A program made the position numbers and the translations under genes. Positions 39,030 to 47,371 of a DNA stretch of 64,000 nucleotides are shown here, one piece after another. The notes under the pieces are model-generated. The model saw only the letters and a list, made by a program, of their open reading frames with translations, made no database searches and was not told the DNA's origin. Each line of letters begins with the position of its first letter. Within the stretch, counting starts at the first letter, position 1. Source of the DNA: JBASRP01 sp044866075 (GTDB lineage Bacteria; Actinomycetota; AC-67); contig JBIOTQ010000115.1 of assembly GCA_044866075.1 (NCBI GenBank), positions 27,383 through 91,382 on the forward strand, written 5' to 3'.

Positions 39030-40568
39030 GTGGGCATCTTCGCTCTCGTCCTCCACACGCATCTGCCGTACGTCCGGCGCAACGGCGTCTGGCCGTCGGG
39101 CGAGGACTTCTTCCATCAAGCGGCCACCGAAAGCTACCTTCCGCTGCTCGAGACCTTCGAGCGGCTCGCCGGGAACCCGCGCTTGCGCGAGCCGTTCGCG
39201 ACCGTCGGCATCACACCGCTGATCGCACACCAGATGCAGGACCCCTACATGCTACGCGAGCTGTCGCTCTACCTCGGCCGGCACGACCTGCGCGCGTGGT
39301 GGCAGGTCGCCAACTACGACGGCGTGTATGCCGAGGAGTTTAAGGACATCGCGGCGTTCTACGCGCGCTTCGCGCGCCGGCAGCTTGCGCGACTGGACGC
39401 GCTGCCGGGAGGCATGGCGCAGGCATTCGGCGCGCTCGAGCGCGCGGGCTCGATCGAGATCATCGGAGGGCCGGCGTCGCACCCCGTCCTGCCCGAGATC
39501 GGCGAACCGTCGGTCCTGCGCGCGCAAGTGATGCACGGCGTCGCCGAGCATGAGCGGCTCTTCGGCCGCAAACCCAGCGGGATGTGGCTGCCGGAATGCG
39601 CGTACCGGCCCGGCGCCGGGATCGAGGAGACACTCGCCGGCGCAGGCGTCTCCCACATCGTCGTCGACGGGCCGACGATGATCCGCTCCGACGGCAAGGA
39701 CGCCACCTTCCGCCCGCGGTCGATCCGGGACGCGGGCGTGGCCGTGTTCGGCCGGAACCTCGACGTCACGTACCGCGTGTGGTCTCCGACCGGCGGCTAC
39801 CCCACGAACAAGTGGTACCGCGAGTACTTCGCGTACGACATGACCGCCGGTTTCAAGGACTGGCGAGTTACGTCGATCCACACGCCGATCGCCGGCAAGA
39901 AGCCGTACGAGCCGGACCGCGCGACCGAGCGCGCGCACAAGGACGCAGAGGATTTCGTCGCACAACTCGACGGATGGCTAACCCAGTACGAGGACCGCAC
40001 CGGCGAGGAGGGCGTCGTCGTCGCCTGCTACGACACCGAGCTCTTCGGCCACTGGTGGTTCGAAGGTCCCGCCTGGCTCGAGCGCGTCTACGAGCTGCTC
40101 GCCGGCCACCCGCGGATCCGTCCGCTGTCGCTCGCGAAGGCGCTCGAACGCCTGCCGGCGCAGCGCGCCGTCGAGCTGGCCGAGGGCTCGTGGGGTTTCC
40201 GCAAGGACCTGCGGTCCTGGATCGCGCCCGAGACGGAAGAGATGTGGCGCGCGCTCGCCGAGACCGAGGCCGAGACGGTTCGCCTCGCGCGCAAGTGGAC
40301 CGCGCCGTCGCCCGCGCAAGAGACCGCCCTAGCGCAGCTCGCGCGCGAGCTGTTCCTCCTGCAGTCGAGCGACTGGCCGTTCATGGTCCTCCGCGGCCGG
40401 AACCCGCAGTACGCGTCCGAGCGTTTTTACGGACATCGCGACCGCTGGCAGCGGCTCGCCGACGCGCTGCTGCGCCGGATGCCGGATGCGTCGCTCGAAC
40501 GGCTGGCGGGCGAGCTCTACGACGTCGACAACGCGTTCCCCAACCTGCGCGCGAGCGACCTCGCGTAG
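39030..40568 (+). CDS. GH57 1,4-alpha-glucan branching enzyme
   Basis: 512 residues of glycoside hydrolase family 57. The N-terminal FALVLHTHLPYVR motif, the catalytic nucleophile Glu189 in GMWLPECAYRPG, the WSPTGGYP-type loop, and the acid/base Asp near residue 334 in CYDTELFGHWWFEGP are all visible, as is the C-terminal helical domain ending in YDVDNAFPNL. It makes alpha-1,6 branches in an alpha-1,4-glucan. With the downstream GT4 it should build a branched intracellular glucan or methylglucan. GTG start directly after the methyltransferase. Confidence 0.93.
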   Translation: MGIFALVLHTHLPYVRRNGVWPSGEDFFHQAATESYLPLLETFERLAGNPRLREPFATVGITPLIAHQMQDPYMLRELSLYLGRHDLRAWWQVANYDGVYAEEFKDIAAFYARFARRQLARLDALPGGMAQAFGALERAGSIEIIGGPASHPVLPEIGEPSVLRAQVMHGVAEHERLFGRKPSGMWLPECAYRPGAGIEETLAGAGVSHIVVDGPTMIRSDGKDATFRPRSIRDAGVAVFGRNLDVTYRVWSPTGGYPTNKWYREYFAYDMTAGFKDWRVTSIHTPIAGKKPYEPDRATERAHKDAEDFVAQLDGWLTQYEDRTGEEGVVVACYDTELFGHWWFEGPAWLERVYELLAGHPRIRPLSLAKALERLPAQRAVELAEGSWGFRKDLRSWIAPETEEMWRALAETEAETVRLARKWTAPSPAQETALAQLARELFLLQSSDWPFMVLRGRNPQYASERFYGHRDRWQRLADALLRRMPDASLERLAGELYDVDNAFPNLRASDLA

Positions 40569-40575
40569 ACCGAGC

Positions 40576-41403
40576 TCAGCTTCGGAGCGATCGCTCCTCG
40601 TAGGCCAGCGGCCAGGGGTTCGGTTTGCAGGTCTTGCCGTCGGTCGACAGGCCTTTCGACTGCTGCATCATCACCGGCGCCCAGGCGCCGTCCCGCGGGC
40701 AGTACCGGTGATGTTGCCCGAGCGTGTGGCCCACCTCGTGGTTGACGAGCATCTGCCGGTACACGGCCACCGGGCCCGGCCAGAACTTGGATCCGTGGAA
40801 CCAGCGGTCCGAGTTGAGGACGACCTCACCGGAGCCGGCGCACGAGTAGTAGAAGTTCACCGATAGCCCGATCAGCTGCTTGCAGCGCTTCTCGCTCGAG
40901 GCAGGCGTGCGCAGCCCGATCAGGAGCGCCCCCTTCGGGTCGTAGCGGAAGCGAACCTTGCCGCTTCCGATCCACGACCGCTCGTCGCAGAGGACGGACA
41001 GGATCCCCTGCACGAACCGGCTCGGAGTGGTCGCCAAGCCTGGCTCGATCATCACGCGGAAGCGAACCAGCCGCGCGTCCGGGCGGCCGCAGGTCGAGCT
41101 CGTCTGCGCCGGGCCCTTCAGCGTTGCGCGCGGCACGGCGGACGAGGGGAGACGCGGCGCCACCGCGGACAAAGACGTGCTCGCGCTCGGCGTCGCACTC
41201 GCGATCTCCGACGGGGTCTCGCTTGCCGACGCGCTCGCCGATCCGCTCGAGCTCGGCTTGATCTCGTCGACCAATCCGGCTCCCGCGCCGCCGGCGAAGC
41301 CGATGAGGAGACCGAGGATCGATCCGATCAGGGCCGGCTTCCAGGCGTGAACGAACTTGCTCAGGCGTTCCCCCAAATGAGTTCTGACGGTCGGGCCGCG
41401 CAC
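40576..41403 (-). CDS. Membrane-anchored DUF3152 metzincin-like protein
   Basis: 275 residues: one N-terminal membrane anchor (about 23-45, ALIGSILGLLIGFAGGAGAG), a Ser/Ala/Pro-rich linker (50-95) and an extracytoplasmic DUF3152 domain. It contains HEVGHTLGQHH at 222-232, which fits the metzincin zinc motif HExxHxxGxxH, followed by APVMMQQ, suitable for the Met-turn. Several cysteines (for example FYYSCAG, HHRYCPRDG, KTCKPN) suggest disulfides. Zinc peptidase activity is an inference. It is inserted in opposite orientation between the branching enzyme and glucosyltransferase genes. Confidence 0.88.
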   Translation of the reverse strand: MRGPTVRTHLGERLSKFVHAWKPALIGSILGLLIGFAGGAGAGLVDEIKPSSSGSASASASETPSEIASATPSASTSLSAVAPRLPSSAVPRATLKGPAQTSSTCGRPDARLVRFRVMIEPGLATTPSRFVQGILSVLCDERSWIGSGKVRFRYDPKGALLIGLRTPASSEKRCKQLIGLSVNFYYSCAGSGEVVLNSDRWFHGSKFWPGPVAVYRQMLVNHEVGHTLGQHHRYCPRDGAWAPVMMQQSKGLSTDGKTCKPNPWPLAYEERSLRS

Positions 41404-41498
41404 AGGATACGGGGCGAAGCGTGGCCGAGCGAACCGGTCCGAATTGCTCCGCGATACACCGGCGTGAAAGGATTCCGCAACTTCAGGGGGCTGGTCGA

Positions 41499-42779
41499 TT
41501 GCGGATCCTCATACTTTCGTGGGAGTACCCGCCGCGTATCGTCGGTGGCCTGGGAAAACACGTCCACCGGCTGTCGCTTGCCCTCGCCGACGCCGGACAC
41601 ACCGTCCACGTCGTCACGCGCGAGCACCCCGACGCGCCGTCCGAGGAAGACGCCGACGGCGTCCACGTGATCCGGGTCGGTGAGTATCCGCCCGTCATCG
41701 AGTTCCACGAGCTGGTGCCGTGGGTCTTGCAGTTCAACGTCGGGGTCCTCGAGCGCGCGACGAAGCTGCTCCTCGACGAGGAGGTCGACCTCATCCACGC
41801 ACACGACTGGCTCGTCGGATACGCGGCCGCCGGGCTCAAGAACCTCTTCGACCTGCCGCTCGTGTCGACCATCCACGCGACCGAATACGGCCGGCATCAG
41901 GGCTATCTGCCGGGCCCGATGAACAAGCTCATCCACCAGATCGAGTGGTGGCTCACGTACGAATCTCGTCGCACGATCACCTGCTCGCGCTACATGCACG
42001 ATCAGGTTCGCAAGATCTTCGACCACCCGGCGGCCAAGATGGACGTCATCTCGAACGGCGTCGACCTTGACGCCGTGTCCGCGCCGCCGGGGATCGAGGA
42101 GTTCCGGACGAAGACGCTCGGACTCGACCCCGAGGAGAAGCTGATCGTCTTCGCCGGCCGCCTCGAGTACGAGAAAGGTGTGCAGACCGTCCTCGACGCC
42201 CTTCCCCACGTCTTGAAGAAGGTGCCCGTTCGGTTCATCGTCGCCGGCGTCGGGACCCACGAGGACGAGCTCCGCGCGCACGCGTTGCGCGACGGGTTGG
42301 ACGGCGAGGTCGAGTTCCTGGGGTTCGTGCCCGAGGAGGAGCTGAAGATGTATTACGCGGCGGCCGATCTCGCGGTGGTGCCGTCGCTGTACGAGCCGTT
42401 CGGGATGGTCGCTCTCGAGACGATGGCGGCCGGGACACCGTGCATCGCCGCCGACACCGGCGGCCTGCGCGAGCTCGTCGTACACGACGCGACGGGGCTC
42501 CGTTTCTCGCCCGGCGATCCGGCCTCGCTGGCCGACGCGATCCTTCGTCTCCTCACGGACAAGCGTCTCGACCGCCGGCTCACGCTCGACGCGCGCCGGT
42601 GGCTGAACGACGGCTTCTCGTGGTCCTCGATCGCCGACCGCACGGTGGAGGTCTACGAGCGCGCGATCCGCGAGGAGCGCGAGCTCCGTCGCACCCAGCG
42701 CCGGGACGAGCGCCCGCCGCTCCGGGCGATCCTGCGCCGGTCCGATCTGCTGGGCCTGGCCGGCGAACCGGCAGGCTAG
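41499..42779 (+). CDS. GT4 glucosyltransferase (glycogen synthase-like, Rv3032-like)
   Basis: 426 residues, GT-B fold. N-terminal LILSWEYPPRIVGGLGKHVHRLS is the GT4/GT5 glycan synthase opening, with HAHDWL and TIHATEYGRHQG; the C-terminal nucleotide domain has FAGRLEYEKGVQ, GFVPEEELKMYYAAAD and the EPFGMVALETMAAGTPC E-x7-E motif. Matches the Rv3032 alpha-1,4-glucosyltransferase type that extends methylglucose lipopolysaccharide or glycogen from (ADP/UDP-)glucose. I chose the TTG start because CAGGGGG lies upstream and the homologous protein begins here. Confidence 0.9.
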   Translation: MRILILSWEYPPRIVGGLGKHVHRLSLALADAGHTVHVVTREHPDAPSEEDADGVHVIRVGEYPPVIEFHELVPWVLQFNVGVLERATKLLLDEEVDLIHAHDWLVGYAAAGLKNLFDLPLVSTIHATEYGRHQGYLPGPMNKLIHQIEWWLTYESRRTITCSRYMHDQVRKIFDHPAAKMDVISNGVDLDAVSAPPGIEEFRTKTLGLDPEEKLIVFAGRLEYEKGVQTVLDALPHVLKKVPVRFIVAGVGTHEDELRAHALRDGLDGEVEFLGFVPEEELKMYYAAADLAVVPSLYEPFGMVALETMAAGTPCIAADTGGLRELVVHDATGLRFSPGDPASLADAILRLLTDKRLDRRLTLDARRWLNDGFSWSSIADRTVEVYERAIREERELRRTQRRDERPPLRAILRRSDLLGLAGEPAG

Positions 42780-42847
42780 ACCCCCGTCGGCCGGTCGGGA
42801 CTCCCGGCTCCTACAGTTCCGGGCGATCCGGGGCGACAATCCTAGGG

Positions 42848-43006
42848 ATGATCGGTCTCCTCGCAGGCATCTGCATCAAGGGCGACAACAACGTCTGCCC
42901 GCCCGGCAGCTACATGATCAAGGGCGAGTACCTTCTCATCGGGGCCTTCGTGTTCATCGCGATCGTCGGCCTGCTCTGGCTCGGCAGGCGCAGCCGCCGT
43001 CCGTGA
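42848..43006 (+). CDS. Small single-span membrane protein, 52 aa
   Basis: MIGLLAGICIKGDNNVCPPGSYMIKGEY..., one membrane segment (YLLIGAFVFIAIVGLLWLG) and a basic tail (RRSRRP), giving an N-out, C-in prediction; two cysteines in the short N-terminal part. An AGGG sequence lies just ahead of the ATG. It sits after the GT4 gene, the same place as a small reading frame (Rv3032A) in my recollection of the mycobacterial locus; I cannot confirm homology. Confidence 0.55.
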   Translation: MIGLLAGICIKGDNNVCPPGSYMIKGEYLLIGAFVFIAIVGLLWLGRRSRRP

Positions 43007-43007
43007 G

Positions 43008-43760
43008 CTACGTCCCGCGCTGAACCGCCGCTCCGCGCGTCTTCAGCACACGCCCCGGCACACCGCCCACGATCGAAAGCGGGGGCACGTCTCGGTTCAC
43101 GAGCGCGTGCGACGCGATCACAGATCCCTCACCGATCGTGACACCGCGCAGGACGGTCGACTTCTCGCCGATCCAGCAGTCGCGCCCGATCTTCACCGGC
43201 GACTTCACGATGCCTTGTTTCTTGATCGTCATGGTGAGGTCGTCGAACTTGTGGTCGAAGTCGCAGACGTAGATCCAGTCCGCGAAGATGCAGTCGTCAC
43301 CGATCTCGACGTCGAGGTAACAGTTGATCGTGTTCTTCGCGCCGAACACGACCTTGTTGCCGATGCGCAGGTTCCCCTCGTGGCAGCGGATCGCGTTGCC
43401 CTTGCCGATCCAGCACCAGCGACCGATGGTCATCCGCGCGTAGCCGCGGCGCGCGTACAGCTCGACCTTCGGGCCCAGGAAGATGAACCCCTCGGTCTTG
43501 ATGTGCGGGTGCGTGATCTTGAACTTCAGGAAGCGCAGCCCGAGCACCCAGTAGCGCCACGTGTAGAGCCGGTGAGAGACGATGAAACGGATCGTGCGGC
43601 CGACGCGCTTCCAGAACGACCTGGGGATCGGTGGCGGGGGCGGGATCGGCGCCAGCCGCGCGCCGGGCTCTATGACCTCGGCGGCCTCGGGAACGACCGG
43701 CTTCGGGTCGGGCGCGATCGCCGGCGGCTCGTCCGCCCTAGTGCGCGGGCTTCTCGGCAT
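43008..43760 (-). CDS. Hexapeptide-repeat acyltransferase (Rv3034c-like)
   Basis: 250 residues. A Pro-rich N-terminal segment, then a left-handed beta-helix: MTIGRWCWIGKGN, LRIGNKVVFGAKNT, VEIGDDCIFADWI, and VKIGRDCWIGEKSTVLRGVTIGEGSVIASHALV, ending in IVGGVPGRV, typical of CoA-dependent acetyl/acyltransferases of the xenobiotic/maltose class with the catalytic His in FDH. In M. tuberculosis a similar transferase (Rv3034c) lies in the methylglucose lipopolysaccharide locus and may add short acyl groups. The start overlaps the upstream methyltransferase gene by 23 bp. Confidence 0.85.
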   Translation of the reverse strand: MPRSPRTRADEPPAIAPDPKPVVPEAAEVIEPGARLAPIPPPPPIPRSFWKRVGRTIRFIVSHRLYTWRYWVLGLRFLKFKITHPHIKTEGFIFLGPKVELYARRGYARMTIGRWCWIGKGNAIRCHEGNLRIGNKVVFGAKNTINCYLDVEIGDDCIFADWIYVCDFDHKFDDLTMTIKKQGIVKSPVKIGRDCWIGEKSTVLRGVTIGEGSVIASHALVNRDVPPLSIVGGVPGRVLKTRGAAVQRGT

Positions 43761-44712
43761 GGAACAGAAGGTTGTAGAAGAGCGGCGGCGGCACGAGCCG
43801 GCGCGTGATGGCGTCGTCGAGCCGGTACAGGCGCAGGTAGTTGCGGTAGGCCCACCAGGCCCACTTCTCGCCAAGCACGCCGGGCGCCGCCAGCGCTTCG
43901 ACGGTCCGGACGCTCCAGCCGAAGAACCCCGACACGAATTCCTCGGTCCGGATCATGATCGGATCGAACCCCGCGTCGCGCAGCCAGCCGCGGACCATGT
44001 GCGGGTGGAACTCGTGCAGGTCGACGTGGCGCTCGAGCGCGGCGGCGGGATCGGGGTCCTTGCGGATATCGCCTTCGCGGACCAGGCCGGGACGCACGAG
44101 GCCGACCGCCTTGTACGCGTTCGCCGTCGCGCGCCGCGCGAGCTTGTTGACCGCGTGCCCTATGCGCGTCGGCTCCCCCGCGATGACGAGCGCGCCGCCC
44201 GGCTTGAGGACGCGGTAGCACTCCGCGAGCGACGCGGGAACGTTGGGCAGGTGGTGCAGCACGGCGTGCCCGACGACGAGGTCGAACGACCCCGTCTTAT
44301 AGGGAAGGTTCTCCGCGTCGGCGGCGCGACCCTCGATGTTCTTCAGTCCGACGTTCCGCGCGTTGCGTTTGCAGACCTCGATCATGCCCGGCGAGATGTC
44401 CGTCGCGAACGCCTGCCGCACGAGCCCGGCCTGCCACAGGTTCACGATGAAGAATCCCGTGCCGCAACCGATCTCGAGCACCTTGCCGTACTTCCGGACC
44501 GGGGCAACCTTGGCGAACTTCTCCTTCGCGTACGAGATGCAGCGCTCGTCGAACGAGATCGACCACTTGTCGTCGTACTGAGCGGCTTCCCAGTCGTGAT
44601 AGATGATGTTGCGCGTCTTCGCGTCGATCTCGCCCGGATCGTAAACGGGTCCGGCGCCCGGGTCGGGCACAGCGTGCAGCCGCGCGCGGGCGCCCTCCTC
44701 GATTGTCGTCAT
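43738..44712 (-). CDS. SAM-dependent methyltransferase (Rv3037c/Rv3038c-like)
   Basis: 324 residues. DWEAAQYDDKWSISFDERC precedes motif I VLEIGCGTGFFIVNL, then ATDISPGMIEVC, FDLVVGHAVLHHL and VLKPGGALVIAGEP. A long helical C-terminal domain with WWAYRNYLRLYRLDD follows. The size, opening motif and neighbours (acyltransferase downstream, enoyl-CoA hydratase upstream) match the Rv3037c-Rv3039c segment as I recall it, so a sugar O-methyltransferase of the polymethylated polysaccharide is likely. Confidence 0.88.
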   Translation of the reverse strand: MTTIEEGARARLHAVPDPGAGPVYDPGEIDAKTRNIIYHDWEAAQYDDKWSISFDERCISYAKEKFAKVAPVRKYGKVLEIGCGTGFFIVNLWQAGLVRQAFATDISPGMIEVCKRNARNVGLKNIEGRAADAENLPYKTGSFDLVVGHAVLHHLPNVPASLAECYRVLKPGGALVIAGEPTRIGHAVNKLARRATANAYKAVGLVRPGLVREGDIRKDPDPAAALERHVDLHEFHPHMVRGWLRDAGFDPIMIRTEEFVSGFFGWSVRTVEALAAPGVLGEKWAWWAYRNYLRLYRLDDAITRRLVPPPLFYNLLFHAEKPAH

Positions 44713-44756
44713 GGGGTCCTCACGATACCCGCGCCCCGACCGGCGCTCGAAATCGG

Positions 44757-45542
44757 TCAGCGCCCGGTGAACTCGGCCTTCCCCGGACCTTGCTCGATGA
44801 AGGACGTCATCCCGATCTTCTGGTCCTCGGTGGCGAAGAGATTCACGAACAGCTCGCGCTCGATCAGCATCCCGTTCTGGAGGTCGGTCTGCAGGCCGCG
44901 GTTGATCGCGATCTTTGCGGCCCGCAGCGCCACCGTGGGGCCTTTCGCGTAGCGCGACGCGATCTCGACCGCTTTCGCGTACACCTGGTCCTGGGGGACG
45001 ACGACGTCGGTGAGGCCGATCGCGAGCGCCTCGTTACAGTCGAGGAAGCGGCCCGAGAGGATGATGTCCTTCGCGCGCGCCGGACCGACGAGCCGCGGCA
45101 GGCGTTGCGTGCCGCCCGCGCCGGGGATGATGCCGAGGAGGATCTCCGGCTGGCCGATCTTCGCGTTGTCGGCCATCACGCGAAAGTCGCAGGCGAGCGA
45201 GAGCTCGCAGCCGCCGCCGAGCGCGAACCCGGTGATCGCAGCTATGACGACCTTGGGGATCTCCTCGACCTGGCTGAAGACGGCCTGCAGGCCGCCCATG
45301 CGCGCCATCATGTCCATCGGCGATGCCTCGGCCATCTCTTTGATGTCGGCGCCCGCCGCGAAGATCTTGTCGCCGCCGAACACGATGACGGCTCGGACGG
45401 CGTCGTCTGTCGAGGCCGCGCGGGCGGCGACCTCGAGCTCCTCGACGACCTGTGTGTTGATCGCGTTCATCGGCGGGCGGTCGAGGCGGATCGTGCCGAC
45501 GCCGGTGTCCTTGTCGATCTCCAGGTTGACGAACTCGCCCAT
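44757..45542 (-). CDS. Enoyl-CoA hydratase/isomerase family protein (EchA17-like)
   Basis: 261 residues, crotonase fold. The oxyanion-hole segments AGADIKEMAE and GFALGGGCELSLACD are present, and both catalytic glutamates of hydratases are visible (GGGCE and QPEILLGIIPGAGGTQRL), so hydratase activity is expected. In mycobacteria echA17 (Rv3039c) sits at the same position next to the methyltransferase. Role: hydration of trans-2-enoyl-CoA in fatty-acid or branched-chain breakdown. Confidence 0.92.
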   Translation of the reverse strand: MGEFVNLEIDKDTGVGTIRLDRPPMNAINTQVVEELEVAARAASTDDAVRAVIVFGGDKIFAAGADIKEMAEASPMDMMARMGGLQAVFSQVEEIPKVVIAAITGFALGGGCELSLACDFRVMADNAKIGQPEILLGIIPGAGGTQRLPRLVGPARAKDIILSGRFLDCNEALAIGLTDVVVPQDQVYAKAVEIASRYAKGPTVALRAAKIAINRGLQTDLQNGMLIERELFVNLFATEDQKIGMTSFIEQGPGKAEFTGR

Positions 45543-45572
45543 GCCGCTCTCCCCTAACGAAGGCGCCGCATC

Positions 45573-46058
45573 CTATCGTGCGGCGAGCCAGCTCTCGAAA
45601 GATGACTTGAGATCCTCGCCGCCGCGCGGCGGTTCCTTCTCGGCGAGCCAGGACTTCCTCTTGGCGTCGTCGTCGAGCACGACCCACTCGTAGCCGTAGG
45701 TGCGCGGCCCCGCCCAGAACGGCGCCGGCAGCCACCGCTCTTGCCTCAACTCGGCGACCGCCGCGTAGCCGACGCGGGGACGTCCCTGCCAGAAGTCCTC
45801 GACGTCGTGAAGGGGCGAGTCCTCAGTGCGCCGGCGGATCTCGTCGATGCGCGAGTACTCGCCGATCCAGCAGATCTTAACCACGGCGCGTGCGACGAAC
45901 AGACCACCGTGCAACTGAACGTGAACGATGTCCGGCTCGAACGCTCCGGCCTTGTGCGCGGGACCCTTTCGGTCGCGCGTCTCGACGGCGTAGGAGAGGC
46001 GCGGTGAGGACGCGGAACCGGTGAGATGCTCGAGCCGGCGGATGAGGACGTGATCCAT
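45573..46058 (-). CDS. Conserved-looking hypothetical protein, 161 aa
   Basis: Start chosen at MDHVLIRRLEHL, with GGAG upstream. Mixed alpha/beta protein with LQLHGGLFVARAVVKICWIGEYSRIDEIRRRT (in part), FWQGRPRVGYAAVAEL and YGYEWVVLDDD. The beta-rich core with a W-I-G-E-Y loop is reminiscent of ASCH/EVE-type PUA-like domains that bind modified bases or RNA, but this is weak. No membrane segment. It lies 30 bp upstream of the enoyl-CoA hydratase on the same strand. Confidence 0.65.
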   Translation of the reverse strand: MDHVLIRRLEHLTGSASSPRLSYAVETRDRKGPAHKAGAFEPDIVHVQLHGGLFVARAVVKICWIGEYSRIDEIRRRTEDSPLHDVEDFWQGRPRVGYAAVAELRQERWLPAPFWAGPRTYGYEWVVLDDDAKRKSWLAEKEPPRGGEDLKSSFESWLAAR

Positions 46059-46108
46059 GAGTCCGGCTCCCGATAGTACCAATCGCGTCTCGGCTAGGAT
46101 TGCGCGCC

Positions 46109-46597
46109 GTGAAGCTTCCGGGACGCATGGGACATCGTCGCGCGGTCGCGCAGGCGGGCGACCGTCGCCGCGCCGGCGATGCCGCCGGCGCGGTCGATCT
46201 CCTCGCGCCGGTGCTGCTGGCGGACGAGGAGAACGCCGCCGCGAACGTCGAGATGGCGCGGGCTCTTCACGTGCTCGGCGACCTCGACGGCGCGGAGGAG
46301 CACTACCGTCGCGCCCTTCGCGCTGAGCTCGACTATCGCCTGGTCGTCGAGCTGGCCGGCGTTGTCGGTTCGGCCGGGCGCGTGCGCGAGGCGGAGGAGC
46401 TGCTCGGCGCGGCGCTGCAGATGACCGAAGCGGTCGACGGGCTCGACCCGGGCGAAGCCCTGCTGGTGAGCGCGACGCTGGCGGCCGGTCAGGGGCGCAA
46501 CGACGACGCGCGCGCGATCCTGGACGAGATCGACGCCGGGGGCTCCGGCCAGGACGTCCGCGAGTACGCGCGACGCCTGCGCGAGAAGCTCCGCTAA
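46109..46597 (+). CDS. Tetratricopeptide-repeat protein, 162 aa
   Basis: Starts at a GTG (VKLPGRMGHRRAV) just after a TAGGAT purine patch. From residue 20 on it is a run of TPR-like helix pairs: GDAAGAVDLLAPVLLADEEN, NVEMARALHVLGDLDGAEEHYRRAL, VVGSAGRVREAEELLGAAL and SATLAAGQGRNDDARAILDEI. It is soluble, probably a protein-protein adaptor. It ends 4 bp into the stop of the convergent NAD(P)-binding protein gene. Confidence 0.72.
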   Translation: MKLPGRMGHRRAVAQAGDRRRAGDAAGAVDLLAPVLLADEENAAANVEMARALHVLGDLDGAEEHYRRALRAELDYRLVVELAGVVGSAGRVREAEELLGAALQMTEAVDGLDPGEALLVSATLAAGQGRNDDARAILDEIDAGGSGQDVREYARRLREKLR

Positions 46598-47358
46598 ACA
46601 GCGGGCGTCGGCGTCAAACCGAAATGCGCGACCGCGCGCGCAGAATCCGCGACGGCGTCCCGTCCGAACAACGAGATCAATTCGCGAGGCTGGCGCGATA
46701 TTCGCCTCGCCTTCCCTCCCGTCCGCTCGGCGAGTTCCCCCATCGTGAGGACCTCCGGACCACCGAGTTCCCACGTCTCGCGGATTTCGGCCTCGCGCGT
46801 ATCCGCCGCCACGAGGGCGGCGACGACGTCGGCCAGAGCACTGGGATTCGTCCTCACGTCGCGAGACGAGGCTGGAATGCCGCGCTCCAAGAACCTGCTG
46901 AGAGACGATCCTGGTGCGAGGATCGGAGCACAGCGAAAGATCGCATGCTGGATGGGCGCCTTAATGATCGCCTCTTCGGCGAGACCCTTCGCGGCAAGGT
47001 AGGGGTCCGGAGAAACAGGATCGGCTCCGATCGGCGAGAGGAACAGCATCCGCGTGACCTCCGCGTTCTCCGCCGCGCGCAGCGCGACCTCTGTGGTTTC
47101 GAGGTTCAACCACTCCACGGTCACACCGCGCTCCGGGGTCGGTCCGCCGGTCAGATGGACGAGCGTGTGCACTTGCTCGAGAGCGGACTCGAGCCGACCC
47201 TCATGGTCGGCCTCCCCAACCGCGACGTGCACCCCGAGCGCGCGGTACTCGGGGACGTCCCGACGCACGTACGCACGTACCTGCCCGCCTAGATCGACGA
47301 GCGTCGGGATCAACGCGCGGCCGACGATGCCGGTTGCGCCGGTAACGAGGACGGGCAT
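46594..47358 (-). CDS. NAD(P)-binding NmrA/SDR-type protein
   Basis: 254 residues. Rossmann start MPVLVTGATGIVGRALIPTL with the TGATGxxG loop of extended/atypical SDRs, VHLTGG, YLAAKGLAEEAI at the position of the YxxxK motif (the Tyr and Lys are kept as YLAAK), and a C-terminal substrate part. Similar to NmrA-like oxidoreductases and NADH-ubiquinone subunit-like proteins; substrate unknown. Immediately downstream of the mutase genes on the same strand. Confidence 0.82.
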   Translation of the reverse strand: MPVLVTGATGIVGRALIPTLVDLGGQVRAYVRRDVPEYRALGVHVAVGEADHEGRLESALEQVHTLVHLTGGPTPERGVTVEWLNLETTEVALRAAENAEVTRMLFLSPIGADPVSPDPYLAAKGLAEEAIIKAPIQHAIFRCAPILAPGSSLSRFLERGIPASSRDVRTNPSALADVVAALVAADTREAEIRETWELGGPEVLTMGELAERTGGKARRISRQPRELISLFGRDAVADSARAVAHFGLTPTPAV

Positions 47359-47371
47359 CGACGTACCGCGG

